Positions 40,645 through 50,449 of a stretch of DNA of 64,000 nucleotides are shown here, in pieces. The stretch covers positions 200,431 through 264,430 of the forward strand of contig NZ_LT985755.1 of assembly GCF_900290285.1 (NCBI RefSeq), given 5' to 3'. The notes under the pieces were generated by a model. That model saw only the letters and a program-made list of their open reading frames with translations, was not told where the DNA came from and did no database searches. Numbering within the stretch: position 1 is the first letter of the stretch; each line of letters starts with the position of its first letter. The position numbers and the translations under genes are program-made. This DNA is from Candidatus Centipeda massiliensis (GTDB lineage: Bacteria; Bacillota; Negativicutes; Selenomonadales; Selenomonadaceae).

Positions 40645-43600
40645 TTAGAACATCCACTTGACGCCAAGGTCGCCGCTGAGGCCGCGACGCTTGCCCTGCC
40701 ATCCCGTGAGCCGCAGATCGTAGCGCATCCTGCTGTCTGCAGGGATAAAGCGGTAGCCGAGTTCGAGCATTCCGCTCGACCCCTTGAGGCTCGGGCTAGG
40801 CGTATCATAGCCCTGATAGGACGCATGTGCGCTGCCGCTGAACTCGTACTCCCATGCAAGTCCCGTATAGAACTCGCCGGCTGCCTCGTTCTGACGCGTG
40901 TAGCGGAAGCCGAGGCGCGTTCTGTGCGAGGTGACCTCGGAGAAGTCATAGTCCTCATTCGTGTTCAGATGCGCCGTTACACCGCCCTGATGCGACCAGA
41001 AGTAACGCAGGTACGGCGTGATCTTCGCATCGTCCTTGAGCTGAATATCCTTGCCGGCACCGAGATGACCTGACCAGTAGGTGTTTGAAACATCATACGA
41101 CGAATTGACACCGGCGTAGATGCTTCCGCTGTAGTCACTCTTCACGCGACCACCCTGCAGCGATCCCTCGTACCACATGCCATCGTTCTTCTCGAACCGA
41201 GCCATGACGCCAAGACCAAAGGTGCGGAACTTGCCGCTGCCGTGCGTATTGTCGTTGAGGTAGGAGTCATAGCTGCCGTTGCCGTAGGAGAGGAAGGGAC
41301 CATAGACCGCCTTGCCATCCTTCAGCGCATTCTCACGCGCCCAGCCGACACCGACATTCCAGCCGTTCGTCTCGACGTAGGAACCGCTCTCAGAGTGCAT
41401 GCGGTTGCCGCCGATGCCTGCCCAGAGCTGATAGCCCTTGGGTGCAGTCGCCTCATCCGCCTTTCCGGCAGAAGCAGCGTCCTTCGCTGCCTGAATGTTG
41501 TTGGCAACGAGGAAGTCCACGCCCTGATTGATGAACGCCGTTGCTCCGGCACGCGTCTCAACAAAGGACTTCGTCTGCTCGATCAGCTCTGCCTTCTTGA
41601 CAACGGCAGAGACCTCGTTCGTCGCCGTCTGTGCAACATCGAACTCATAGCGGAGCGATACGCCCTGCATCGCCGACGACGTATTCCGGATCGTGGGATC
41701 GGTCTGGATCGTGCCGCTGGGCGCCTTGATGAGGCTGAACTGCTCGTTCACACGGTACGCAGGATGTGCGCCGTCGATAACGCCGACGCCGATGCCTACG
41801 CCCTGCAGATTCTGCGTCCCCGTCGTGGTGAGTTCGAGAACCGGAGCCGTCTTGTCATGCGTATCATCGAGGAAGAAATTGATGTTCTGGATGCCCGCAA
41901 GGCTCTGCGCCTTCGATGCGCCGGGATGAACGACGAGCGTGTTGCCCGTACCGGACGCAGCCGTGCCGCCCGTGATATTGCCCGTGACGGTCGTCTTGCT
42001 CAGATGGATGATATTGTCCTCCGTCGTCGCGCCGCTGCCGCCCGTGACATTGCCCCCGACCGTGATATTGTCAAGGCTTACGACGTTCGCCGAAGCCGCG
42101 CCGCTCGTGGACACAGAGCCTGTCACGTCGCCCGAAACATTGGACTTGACGTTGACGGTGTTCTCCTTTGCATCGCCGGTGGAATAACCGCCGACTGCAT
42201 TGGCAACCGTGCCGCTTGTGATGTTAACCGTGTTCTTGGTCGCCTTGCCCGTCGGCGATGTTGCATAGCCGCCGTAGACAGTACCCACCGTGGCGCCATC
42301 AATCGTGACACTGTTGTCATGGCTGTCATTCTTCTCTGCCGACAGAGCTTTTGCATCCGTGCCGGACAGGGGAACATCCGTGTAGCCGCCATAGGCATTC
42401 GTGTAGCTGCCGCTCGACACGGTGATATTGTTCTCGCGCGTTGCGTTGCCCACCTTCGAGATGCCGCCGTAGACATCCGTCGAACCCGACGGTGTCACAG
42501 GAGCCGTCACGCCTCTGTACTGATAGCTCTGCGCAATGACCTTCGTATCCGATGCGGTACGATTCTCCGTGTCGATATTGTACTCGGTCGTATCGTCCCC
42601 ATTGATCTTGCTGCGCGCACCGTCATAGGTGCCGCCGAAGGAAATACCTGCGCCGTTCTCCATCAGCGTGATCGGGGTCGTCGCTATGCCGGTCGCATCC
42701 AGCGTCTGCCAGTCGAGCGCATTTGCGCCGCCCGTAAACGTGAGCATCGAAGTTCCCGCATTCGCCGTGGAGGCATCGAAGTTCACGTGCTGGAACGCCG
42801 TGATATTGCCGGCGCTGTTCGTGCCCTTCACTGTCAGCGTATTGCCCGAGGTGGCATTGCTGCCGCCGGAGATCACGCCGTTTACGGTTGTGCCTTCCAC
42901 ATTGACCGTGTTGTCATTCGTGTCAGTGCCCTCACCGCCGGTGACATTGCCCCCGACCGTGATATTGCTAAGGCTTACGACGTTCGCCGAAGCTGCGCCG
43001 TTCGTGGACACAGAACCCGTCACATTGCCCGTGACATCGGACTTGACGTTGACGATGTTCTCCTTTGCATCGCCGGTGGAATAACCGCCGACCACGTTGG
43101 CGACCATGCCGCCCGTCACATTGACCGTGTTCTTTGTCGCCGTACCCGCCGCCGCGTTCGTGTAGCCGCCGTAGACGGTGCCGGAGACGTTTGCGCCGGC
43201 AATCGTGATCGTATTATCGTGGCTGTTGTTCTTCTCTGCCGAGTTTGCCTTCGCATCCGAGCCGGGCAGCGGCGGAACAGAGTCCGTATAGCCGCCGTAG
43301 GCATTCGTGTAGCTTCCGCTCGACACGGTGATATTGTTCTCCCGCGTCGCGTTGGCAACCCGCGAGATACCGCCGTACACATCCGTGCCGATCGAGGTCA
43401 CGGCGTTCGTCTGTCCGCGATACTGATAGCTCTGTGCAATGACCTTATTGTCCGAAGCCGTACGGTTCTCGGTGTCGATATTGAACTCCGTTGTATCGGC
43501 AGAGTCAATTCCGCTGTGCGCGCCATCATAGTTGCTGAACGAAATGCCCGCGCCGTTCTCCATCAGTGTGACGGGACCTGCGGTCGTGCCGATTGCCTCA

Positions 43601-46600
43601 AGCGTCTGCCAGTCAAATGCGGATGCACCGCCCGTGAGCGTGAGCATCGGATTCGTCGCCGCAGTGCCGACATCGAATTTCAGCTTGCCAAAGCCCACGA
43701 GGCTGCCCGCCGCGTTCGTATTCCTGACCGTCAGTTCATGACCCGTGCCGCCCGCAGAGCCGCCCGTGACGGCGCCGGTAACGGTCGCACCTTCCAGATT
43801 GACCTTGTTATCCGTTGTGGTCGCACCCTGACCGCCGAGGACACTGCCCACGGTCACGCCACCCTTGAGCGTAATCTCATTGTTCGAGGCTGCGCCGCCC
43901 GCAGAGTAGCCGCCAACGATATTGTTGACCGTACCGCTTGTGACTTCGACCTTGTTCTTGGTCGCCGATCCCGTCGTCGATGTTGTATAGCCGCCGTAGA
44001 CCGTGCCGGAGACGTTTGCGCCGGCAATCGTGATCTTGTTGTCGTGGCTGTTTTCCTTCTCCGACGACTGTGCCTTGCCGGAACCAAACGAGGGAACTTC
44101 CGTATAGCCGCCGAACGCATCCGTATAGCCACCACTCGACACGGTGATCTCATTTTCACGGGTCGCATTGCCCACCTTCGAGATGCCGCCGTAGACATTC
44201 CCCGGAGCGAACGCTGGTGACACCACGGGATTTGTCTGCCCGCGATACTTGTAGCTCTCGGCGATGACATCGTTGTCCGAAGCCGTATGGCTTACCGTAT
44301 CAATGTTGAACTCCGTCGTATCATCCGAATCGCTGCGGCTGTGTGCGCCGTTATAGGTGCCGCCGAACGAGAGCCCCGCACCGTTGTGCATCAACGTAAT
44401 GGGACCTGCAGATGTGCCGGTCGCCTCAAGCGTCTGCCAATCAAGGAAAGATGTACCGCCGTTCAGTGTGAGCATCGGATTCGTCGTTGCGCTGTCCGTG
44501 TCAAAGATCACCTTGTTGAACCCTGCGATGCTGCCCGCCGTGTTCGCACTCTTGACTGTCAGCTTATTCCCCGTGCCGCCCGCAGATCCCGCCGTAATGC
44601 TGCCGGCTACGGTCGTTCCTTCCACGTTGACCTTATTGTCGTTCGTTACGGTACCCTGACCGCCGAGGACATTGCCCGCAATGTATACGGAACCGAGGTT
44701 GATCGTGTTATCCGAGGCTGCGCCCGTGGACACAGAGCCCGTGACATTCGTCACGTTGCCGCTTCTCACGTTGACCGTGTTCTTCGTCGCATCGCCGATG
44801 GACTCACCACCCACAACATTCGTTGCCGTGCCGCCCGCGACATTGACGGTATTGCCCGTCGCCTTGCCGCCCGCCGAGGTGGTGTAGCCGCCGTAGACAT
44901 TCGTGATCGAGCCGCCGTTTAGGTTCACCGTGTTGTTCTTGCTGTCAAATCTATCCGCATGCGGTGTCGTGGTGGAACCGGTCGACGTCCAGCCGCCGTA
45001 GGCGTTCGTTCCCGTGCCGCCCGTTATGGTCAGCGTATTGTCCTGCGTCGTGTTGCCGCGCTTGGAGCGCCCTGCCCACGTATCATTCGGATCTGCCAGA
45101 GTGGTGACATTGGCGTTCTTGAACTGATAGTCGTCCAGGTTGATCTTCGTTGCGCCGGTAGCCGTATGCGTGTCGGTATCAATGAAGTATTCGTGCTCGT
45201 CCGTCTCGGATACAAAGGTTCCGTCGATCGTGTATCCGGAGATACCGAAGCCGCTCGTGTTCGACAGAAGCGTGCGTGCACCCGTCGCCGTGCCGGTTGC
45301 TTCAAGCGTAGTCCAGTCGATACCGGTGGAACCGCCCGTGAGGGCAAGCATTGCATTGGCAGGAGTCGATGCGCTGTCGAGGTCAAACTTCACCTTCTGG
45401 AACATTGTGATGTTGCCCGCAGTGTTGTTGCCCTTGATCGTCAGCGTGTTGCCCGTACCGACCATATTAGCGCCGCTGAGGATGCCCGTTACCGTGGTAT
45501 TGCCTTCCAGCGTGACCTTGTTGTTGTTCGTTGCGGTTGCACCCGAGCCACCCATGACATATCCCGTAACAACAGCCCCCGTGCCAAGCGTGATCTCGTT
45601 GTCCGAGGCTGCGCCGCCCGTGGAGATCGAGCCCGTGATATTGCCCACGCTGCCGCCCGTAACGTTCACCTTGTTCGCCGTTGCACTGCCCGCAGAGTAC
45701 GCGCCGACGACGTTCGCCGCAAAACCACCCTTGATGTTGACCGTGTTGTTCGTCGTCGTACCCGTCGGTGCCCACGTATAGCCGCCATAGATGGTATTCG
45801 TAATGTTGCCGCCGGAGAGGGTAATCTTGTTGTTATAGCTCTTGTCCCTGTCCGACTTCGTCGTACCCGTGCCGACCAGAGGAACGTCCGTATACCCGCC
45901 GTAGGCATTCGTATAGCTGCCGCTCGATACGGTGATGTCGTTCTCGCGCGTCGAGTTGGCGACCTTCGAAATACCGCCGTAGACACTGCCCGGATCGAAC
46001 GACGGTGTCACAGGAGTGTCCTGCAGACGATACTTATAGCTCTCGGAGACGATGCGCTGATCCCAGCTGCTGTGGTTCTCCGTGTCGATGTTGAACTCCG
46101 TCGTATCATCGGAATTGCTTACGCTCTTTGCGCCCGTATAGCTGCCGAGCGAAATCCCAGCACCGTTTTGCATCAGAACGAGCCGGTTGGGCTGCTCCGC
46201 GTTCGACACTTCGAGTGCGCCCCAGTTAAATGAGGTTCCCCAACCGTTCGTAATGTTCAGCATCGGATCGGTCGTGGATGCTGTGGAAAGGTCGAAGCTG
46301 ACCTTTTGGAAGCCCGTGATATTGCCGGCTCTGTTCGTGCCCTTCACCGTCAGCGTATTGCCCGTACCGCCCGCAGCGCCGACCGAAATGACACTGCCGA
46401 CCGTGGAGTCATTCATATTGACCGTATTGTTGTCTGCCGTGCTTCCCTGACCGCCAACAACAGATCCAGAGACCGTTACGGCACCGAGGTCAACCGTGTT
46501 CCCCGAGGCACTGCCGCTTGCATTTCCGCCAAAGACATTGCCCGTAACATTCTTCTTGACCGTAACGGTATTCGTATCAGCAGCCCCGCTGCCCGCCAAA

Positions 46601-49134
46601 CCGCCGTACACAGTCGCATTGATCGTGCCGCCCGTCAGCTCCACGGTATTCGACGATGCCGCGCCCGTTCCGGTATTGTATCCGCCAAGGATATTGCCGC
46701 CGACCGTACCGCCCTTAATCTCGACCTTGTTCCCCGATACCGTACCCGAGCCATAGCTCAGACCACCGGTAACGCCGTTCACAGACGAACCGCTTGTCAT
46801 CTCGACCTTATTGTCCGAGACAGCGCCCGCACCGCCCGTACGACCGGCTGTGATGCTCTGGGCGGATGCATCGGCAAATGTCACATAGTTCTTCGTGGCA
46901 CTGCCCGAAACGGCAGAGCCGCCGTATACATTGGTGAGGCTCGTACTGCCACCGCTCACAACGGCACCGTTCTGGACGGCATCGCCCGTACCGTACGTGA
47001 TACCGCCATAGCTGTCGCCGCTGACCGTGCCACCCGTGACCGTCAGTGTGTTGTCCTGCACGGCGCCGGTCGCAGCACCCTGAATCTCGGCACCTGCCGC
47101 AGCGCCCGTCACCCAGCCGCCCGCAATCGTTGCCTCGTTATTGATGGCACTGCCCGTGCCGCTTCCTGTGATGCGTGCGCCCCGCACGTTGGTCACCGTC
47201 GCCTGTGTAAAGTTGGCTTTATTCCCCTCGGCATTGCCCGTCACGGACTGCCCGCCGACAACATCATTGGCGGTGATGGAACCGCTGATCGTTGCCGTAT
47301 TGTTCTTCGCCGCACCCGTACCGTTCGTGATGCCGCCATAGATGCTGCCAAGGGCAGCGCTCGCGCCGCTGACAACGGCGTGGTTGTCCGAAGCCTCGCC
47401 CGTCGCTCCGGTATCACTGATCAAAGCGCCTGCAATAAAGGCACTTGAGCCGCCCGACACCTCGGCACGGTTGCCCGATGCCTGACCCGTTGCGCCGACG
47501 CCATTGACCACACCGCCGATGAGCCGAGCCGCCGATCCGGCGTTCATATATGCCTTATTGTCCGTAACGTCGCCCGCCGCAACGTCGTTCTGTCCACCGA
47601 CGGCAACACCGGACACCGTCGCGCCGCTCGCCTCAATGGTCAGTTCGTTGCCCGTGACATTGCCGCCGCTCAGAACACGACCGCCATACGCATTCCCTGT
47701 GATACCGGCGCTGTTCTTGAGGAATACCTTATTCGCATCTGCGCCCGCACCGCCGCGTCCGCCCGTAACCACACCGGCAAAGGAGATGCCGCCGACAGTC
47801 GCCGTATTGCCGGACGCCGTCCCATTGACGCTGTAGCCGCCGTCAATCGTAGTACCGCTGAGCGCACCGCCCGTGATGGTGACCTCGTTCGCCGATGCCG
47901 TCCCCGTATCTTCGGCAAACCCACCGATGATATTATCCGAGAGTGTACCGTTCGTGACGTTGACCTTGTTGCCCGACACCTCGCCCGCATGAGTACCATG
48001 ACCGCCCGTGACAACGCCCGTGATCGAGCCGTTTGTAATGTGGATCTCGTTCCCATCAGCCTTGCCCGTGCCCATATTGTGGCCGGCAGTGACTGTCCCG
48101 CCAATGGTACCGCCATTGATGTTGACAATGTTCCCGGAGACGTTTCCGGTCGCCGAGGGTGCAATGATCTCGCCGCCGCGCACATCTTGACTGACTGTAC
48201 CGCTCGTAACGGTGACGGTATTCGTCGCAACATTGCCCGCCGCATTCGTGCCCGCAACGCGACCGCCGATCAGGTTGTCCGCCGTCGCACCTTGGAAGTT
48301 CAGGGTATTGGTCGAAGCATCGCCCGTCAGGGAGCGTCCGCCAAGGACATCATGCACTGAGCCTCCGCTGATTGTGACCGTACTGCCCGTCACGGAACCC
48401 GTGCCCTGCGTCAGACCGCCGTACGTTGTCCCGTTTACGGTACCGCCCGAAATGTTCACGATGCTGCCCGAGACATTGCCCGTCGCCTGTGTGCTGGAAT
48501 TGTACTCCTTGATGAAACCGCCCACCACGTCGTTGTTCACGGTGCCGCCCGAGAGGTGTGCCTCGTTGCCCGCAGCATTGCCTGTCGAGTTGGGACCCAC
48601 GACAAGACCACCATAAAGCATGGTCGCCGTCCCGTCGCTCATAATCGCCTTGTTCTGCCCGGCATTCCCGGTCGCCCCATCGGTCAGACCGCCGACCACA
48701 TAAAAGCCGGTGGCATTCGTCATCGCTCCGGAAATATTGATTTCGTTGCCGGTGGCATCGCCGCCGCTGCGCGTTCTGCCGCCAATCGCGAATCCGGTGA
48801 TATTGGCACCGTTCTGGAGGAAGAGCTTGTTGCCCTGCACATTGCCCGTGCCGACGGTATCACCGCCCAGAACAGTTCCGCCCGTATACGATACGCCGTC
48901 CATCGTCAGCGTATTGCCCGTGACGTTCCCCGCATCCGAAAGCGAGCTGATCGCGCCGCCCGTGATTGCGGGATAGCCCAGCTCCGGAGCCGACGAGCTG
49001 TTTACTGTTACATTGTTCCCCGTTACATCGGCAGCGAATGCGTGCGGCATGACCGGAAACAGTGCGCCTCCCCCTGCGGACAAAGCGACTGCGACGGAAA
49101 GAGCCAACCGACGCGTTTGCGAGTTTCTCGACAT
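40645..49134 (-). CDS. Giant type V autotransporter with repetitive passenger
   Basis: A 2,829-residue outer-membrane and surface protein. The ATG at 49134 follows GGGAGGAA; the signal peptide is residues ~1-34 (TRRLALSVAVALSAGGGALF ... HAFAAD). The passenger is almost entirely short Gly/Asn/Thr/Val-rich repeats with GG and NxVxVxGG patterns, as in beta-helical adhesins. Residues ~940-2340 contain five longer units of ~270-300 residues, four of which begin near YGGIS(K/R)V.N.TREN. The last ~280 residues are an autotransporter barrel (YQLWAGIGGNRMHSESGSY ... LGVKWMF) ending in Phe, the outer-membrane assembly signal. No Cys is obvious in the passenger. A role in adhesion or aggregation is inferred. 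Confidence 0.93.
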   Translation of the reverse strand: MSRNSQTRRLALSVAVALSAGGGALFPVMPHAFAADVTGNNVTVNSSSAPELGYPAITGGAISSLSDAGNVTGNTLTMDGVSYTGGTVLGGDTVGTGNVQGNKLFLQNGANITGFAIGGRTRSGGDATGNEINISGAMTNATGFYVVGGLTDGATGNAGQNKAIMSDGTATMLYGGLVVGPNSTGNAAGNEAHLSGGTVNNDVVGGFIKEYNSSTQATGNVSGSIVNISGGTVNGTTYGGLTQGTGSVTGSTVTISGGSVHDVLGGRSLTGDASTNTLNFQGATADNLIGGRVAGTNAAGNVATNTVTVTSGTVSQDVRGGEIIAPSATGNVSGNIVNINGGTIGGTVTAGHNMGTGKADGNEIHITNGSITGVVTGGHGTHAGEVSGNKVNVTNGTLSDNIIGGFAEDTGTASANEVTITGGALSGTTIDGGYSVNGTASGNTATVGGISFAGVVTGGRGGAGADANKVFLKNSAGITGNAYGGRVLSGGNVTGNELTIEASGATVSGVAVGGQNDVAAGDVTDNKAYMNAGSAARLIGGVVNGVGATGQASGNRAEVSGGSSAFIAGALISDTGATGEASDNHAVVSGASAALGSIYGGITNGTGAAKNNTATISGSITANDVVGGQSVTGNAEGNKANFTQATVTNVRGARITGSGTGSAINNEATIAGGWVTGAAAGAEIQGAATGAVQDNTLTVTGGTVSGDSYGGITYGTGDAVQNGAVVSGGSTSLTNVYGGSAVSGSATKNYVTFADASAQSITAGRTGGAGAVSDNKVEMTSGSSVNGVTGGLSYGSGTVSGNKVEIKGGTVGGNILGGYNTGTGAASSNTVELTGGTINATVYGGLAGSGAADTNTVTVKKNVTGNVFGGNASGSASGNTVDLGAVTVSGSVVGGQGSTADNNTVNMNDSTVGSVISVGAAGGTGNTLTVKGTNRAGNITGFQKVSFDLSTASTTDPMLNITNGWGTSFNWGALEVSNAEQPNRLVLMQNGAGISLGSYTGAKSVSNSDDTTEFNIDTENHSSWDQRIVSESYKYRLQDTPVTPSFDPGSVYGGISKVANSTRENDITVSSGSYTNAYGGYTDVPLVGTGTTKSDRDKSYNNKITLSGGNITNTIYGGYTWAPTGTTTNNTVNIKGGFAANVVGAYSAGSATANKVNVTGGSVGNITGSISTGGAASDNEITLGTGAVVTGYVMGGSGATATNNNKVTLEGNTTVTGILSGANMVGTGNTLTIKGNNTAGNITMFQKVKFDLDSASTPANAMLALTGGSTGIDWTTLEATGTATGARTLLSNTSGFGISGYTIDGTFVSETDEHEYFIDTDTHTATGATKINLDDYQFKNANVTTLADPNDTWAGRSKRGNTTQDNTLTITGGTGTNAYGGWTSTGSTTTPHADRFDSKNNTVNLNGGSITNVYGGYTTSAGGKATGNTVNVAGGTATNVVGGESIGDATKNTVNVRSGNVTNVTGSVSTGAASDNTINLGSVYIAGNVLGGQGTVTNDNKVNVEGTTVAGSITAGSAGGTGNKLTVKSANTAGSIAGFNKVIFDTDSATTNPMLTLNGGTSFLDWQTLEATGTSAGPITLMHNGAGLSFGGTYNGAHSRSDSDDTTEFNIDTVSHTASDNDVIAESYKYRGQTNPVVSPAFAPGNVYGGISKVGNATRENEITVSSGGYTDAFGGYTEVPSFGSGKAQSSEKENSHDNKITIAGANVSGTVYGGYTTSTTGSATKNKVEVTSGTVNNIVGGYSAGGAASNNEITLKGGVTVGSVLGGQGATTTDNKVNLEGATVTGAVTGGSAGGTGHELTVRNTNAAGSLVGFGKLKFDVGTAATNPMLTLTGGASAFDWQTLEAIGTTAGPVTLMENGAGISFSNYDGAHSGIDSADTTEFNIDTENRTASDNKVIAQSYQYRGQTNAVTSIGTDVYGGISRVANATRENNITVSSGSYTNAYGGYTDSVPPLPGSDAKANSAEKNNSHDNTITIAGANVSGTVYGGYTNAAAGTATKNTVNVTGGMVANVVGGYSTGDAKENIVNVKSDVTGNVTGSVSTNGAASANVVSLSNITVGGNVTGGEGTDTNDNTVNVEGTTVNGVISGGSNATSGNTLTVKGTNSAGNITAFQHVNFDASTANAGTSMLTFTGGANALDWQTLDATGIATTPITLMENGAGISFGGTYDGARSKINGDDTTEYNIDTENRTASDTKVIAQSYQYRGVTAPVTPSGSTDVYGGISKVGNATRENNITVSSGSYTNAYGGYTDVPLSGTDAKALSAEKNDSHDNSVTIDGATVGTVYGGYATSPTGKATKNTVNITSGTVANAVGGYSTGDAKENTVNVKSNVSGDVTGSVSTSGAASANVVSLDNITVGGNVTGGSGATTEDNIIHLSKTTVTGNITGGTAASGTGNTLVVHPGASKAQSLAGIQNINFFLDDTHDKTAPVLELTTTGTQNLQGVGIGVGVIDGAHPAYRVNEQFSLIKAPSGTIQTDPTIRNTSSAMQGVSLRYEFDVAQTATNEVSAVVKKAELIEQTKSFVETRAGATAFINQGVDFLVANNIQAAKDAASAGKADEATAPKGYQLWAGIGGNRMHSESGSYVETNGWNVGVGWARENALKDGKAVYGPFLSYGNGSYDSYLNDNTHGSGKFRTFGLGVMARFEKNDGMWYEGSLQGGRVKSDYSGSIYAGVNSSYDVSNTYWSGHLGAGKDIQLKDDAKITPYLRYFWSHQGGVTAHLNTNEDYDFSEVTSHRTRLGFRYTRQNEAAGEFYTGLAWEYEFSGSAHASYQGYDTPSPSLKGSSGMLELGYRFIPADSRMRYDLRLTGWQGKRRGLSGDLGVKWMF
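42110..46330 (-). repeat. Five macrorepeats in the autotransporter passenger
   Basis: Five units of about 0.8-0.9 kb, bounded by recurring segments around 42462, 43366, 44180, 45060 and 45970, encode variants of an NNTV.V.GG block, a DWQTLEA-like block and the ITVSSGSYTNAYGGYTD block. The unit at ~45060 is the most divergent. Boundaries are approximate. Units 1 and 2 (lowest coordinates) look most alike by eye, so unequal recombination is likely. Confidence 0.7.
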
Positions 49135-49183
49135 AAGAATTCCTCCCTGCATATTGCCACCATCCATGATAGAAGCAGATGAA

Positions 49184-49242
49184 GGACGCACAGATCAATT
49201 CAGCCCCATCATCTTGACAGACTTCATTTTATCAGTGATTCC
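49184..49242. repeat. MITE deletion derivative (59 bp)
   Basis: Begins GGACGCACAGATCAATTCAG and ends TTTTATCAGTGATTCC, matching the two ends of the 162-bp element with the middle lost and several mismatches. Flanks are TGAA and TTAA. It lies 50 bp upstream of the autotransporter start, within its likely leader or promoter. Confidence 0.7.
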
Positions 49243-49347
49243 TTAACATAAACATCTGCTGCTAACCACCACTTAATCAATGGTCTTTATATTTTATCAC
49301 AGCGCAGGGTGGATTTAAATAGGACTAATATCTTATGTGGCGTTTAA

Positions 49348-49396
49348 GAACGCTGATAAATCAGCGCTGCGGTCTAAGCGCATCTTCTTTGTCCGT
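49348..49396. repeat. Solo left end of the MITE family
   Basis: GAACGCTGATAAATCAGCG... continues, with mismatches, the left-end sequence of the full MITE for about 49 bp (including a GCGCATCTTCTTTGTCCG stretch) and then stops. TTAA precedes it. Confidence 0.6.
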
Positions 49397-49420
49397 ACTT
49401 CGGCGGAAAAGGGGCGTTTG

Positions 49421-49582
49421 GGAAGCACTGATAAATTCAGCCGCGCCATCTTAGCGTATCTTTTTTGCCCGCTTTTTGTCGGCAAATCCTCCACATAGCT
49501 TTGGCTATGCGTCCGGTTTGCCTCCTCAATCGGACAGAAAAATCTACGCCAATCTGACGGACTTCATTTTATCAGCGATTCC
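49421..49582. mobile_element. 162-bp MITE-like element, copy 1
   Basis: Non-coding. Ends are inverted repeats GGAAGCACTGATAAA and TTTATCAGCGATTCC, very close to the termini of the IS5-family element at 486-1731. Flanks are TTTG and CTTG. It is the same length and, by eye, near-identical in sequence to the copy at 56753, in the opposite orientation. Confidence 0.85.
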
Positions 49583-49610
49583 CTTGCAGCGATATTGCTG
49601 GCATAATAAT

Positions 49611-49655
49611 AGGGGCTGCTGCACGAAGTTAAAAAACTTCGTGCAGCAGCCCCTT
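49611..49655 (-). terminator. Terminator after frdB (GGGGCTGCTG family)
   Basis: AGGGGCTGCTGCACGAAGTT and AACTTCGTGCAGCAGCCCCT form a 20-bp perfect stem with a 4-nt loop, about 27 nt after the iron-sulfur subunit stop. The minus-strand side runs into TATTATTATG. Confidence 0.85.
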
Positions 49656-49681
49656 GCCGAACCGATCCCTGCGGGGTCGGT

Positions 49682-50434
49682 TCAGTGGTTGAACATATTG
49701 CGCAGTGCCTGCTTGTTGACCTCGCGGTTAAGCTGTGCAAGATGCTGCGTGAGCTTGATGCTCTTCGGGCAGACGCGCTCGCAGTTCTGGCTGTTGCCGC
49801 AGCTCGTGATGCCGCCCTTCTCCATCAGCGCGTTGAGGCGCTTCGGCGCGTCGAACTTTCCGAGCGGATGGAGGTTGAAGAGAAGCGTCTGCGCCGTCGG
49901 TGCGGGTCCGATGAAGTCGGACTGCGGGCCGACGTTCGGGCACGCCTCAAGGCAGCAGCCGCACGTCATGCAGTGCGACAGCTCGTAGCACGTCTCCGCC
50001 GTGTACGGATTCTGAATCGGGGCATCCTTGTTGTCCCATGTACCGTCCACCTCGACCCAGCCGTGAATGCGCTTGAGGCTCTCGAACATGACCGAGCGGT
50101 CGATGAGAAGGTCGCGGATCACGGGGAACGTACGCGCCGGCTGGACGCGGATCGGCTGCGTGAGGTTGTCGACCAGTGCGCAGCATGCCTGCTGTGCGTG
50201 GCCATTGATGACCATCATGCACGCACCGCAGACCTTCTCAAGGCAGTTGCACTCCCAGACCGGAGGCGGAACGCGCTTGCCGTCCACCGTCACGGGGTTC
50301 TTCTGGATCTCCATGAGGGACGCAACGACGTTGAGACCGGGACGATAGTCGACGTCAAACTCCTGCGTATAGGGGTTCTCGTTCGGTCCATCCTGACGCT
50401 CGATGATAAAACGAACTTTTTTCTGTTCTGCCAT
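49682..50434 (-). CDS. frdB: Fumarate reductase/succinate dehydrogenase iron-sulfur subunit
   Basis: A 250-residue subunit that carries electrons from quinol heme to the flavin. Three cluster motifs are present: [2Fe-2S] CNCLEKVCGAC plus a later Cys; [4Fe-4S]/[3Fe-4S] ligands in CMTCGCCLEACP and CGNSQNCERVCP. It lies 15 nt after the flavoprotein gene and is the last gene of the C-A-B operon, followed by a strong terminator. In a fermentative anaerobe the complex most likely runs as fumarate reductase. Confidence 0.94.
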   Translation of the reverse strand: MAEQKKVRFIIERQDGPNENPYTQEFDVDYRPGLNVVASLMEIQKNPVTVDGKRVPPPVWECNCLEKVCGACMMVINGHAQQACCALVDNLTQPIRVQPARTFPVIRDLLIDRSVMFESLKRIHGWVEVDGTWDNKDAPIQNPYTAETCYELSHCMTCGCCLEACPNVGPQSDFIGPAPTAQTLLFNLHPLGKFDAPKRLNALMEKGGITSCGNSQNCERVCPKSIKLTQHLAQLNREVNKQALRNMFNH

Positions 50435-50449
50435 GACTTCTATCCTCCC

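Larger units (their letters stand above)
49135..49681. other. Repeat-rich intergenic region upstream of the autotransporter
   Basis: No gene. From left to right it holds the autotransporter leader, a 59-bp MITE deletion derivative (49184-49242), a solo MITE end (49348-49396), a full 162-bp MITE (49421-49582) and the frdB terminator. The AT-rich stretch 49245-49345 is the probable promoter area for the autotransporter; I cannot fix the boxes. Confidence 0.6.

Noticed and set aside
41242-44220. A 992-codon open frame on the plus strand opposite the autotransporter
   Set aside because: It is a product of the repeat composition and GC-rich codon use of the minus-strand gene. Its protein is Arg/Ala-rich and repeats with the same period, and there is no ribosome site or family motif.
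42110-48400. Regular short repeats suggesting a CRISPR array
   Set aside because: The repeats lie in frame within one open reading frame, vary between copies and encode GG-rich beta-helix units. There are no constant-length unique spacers and no cas genes.
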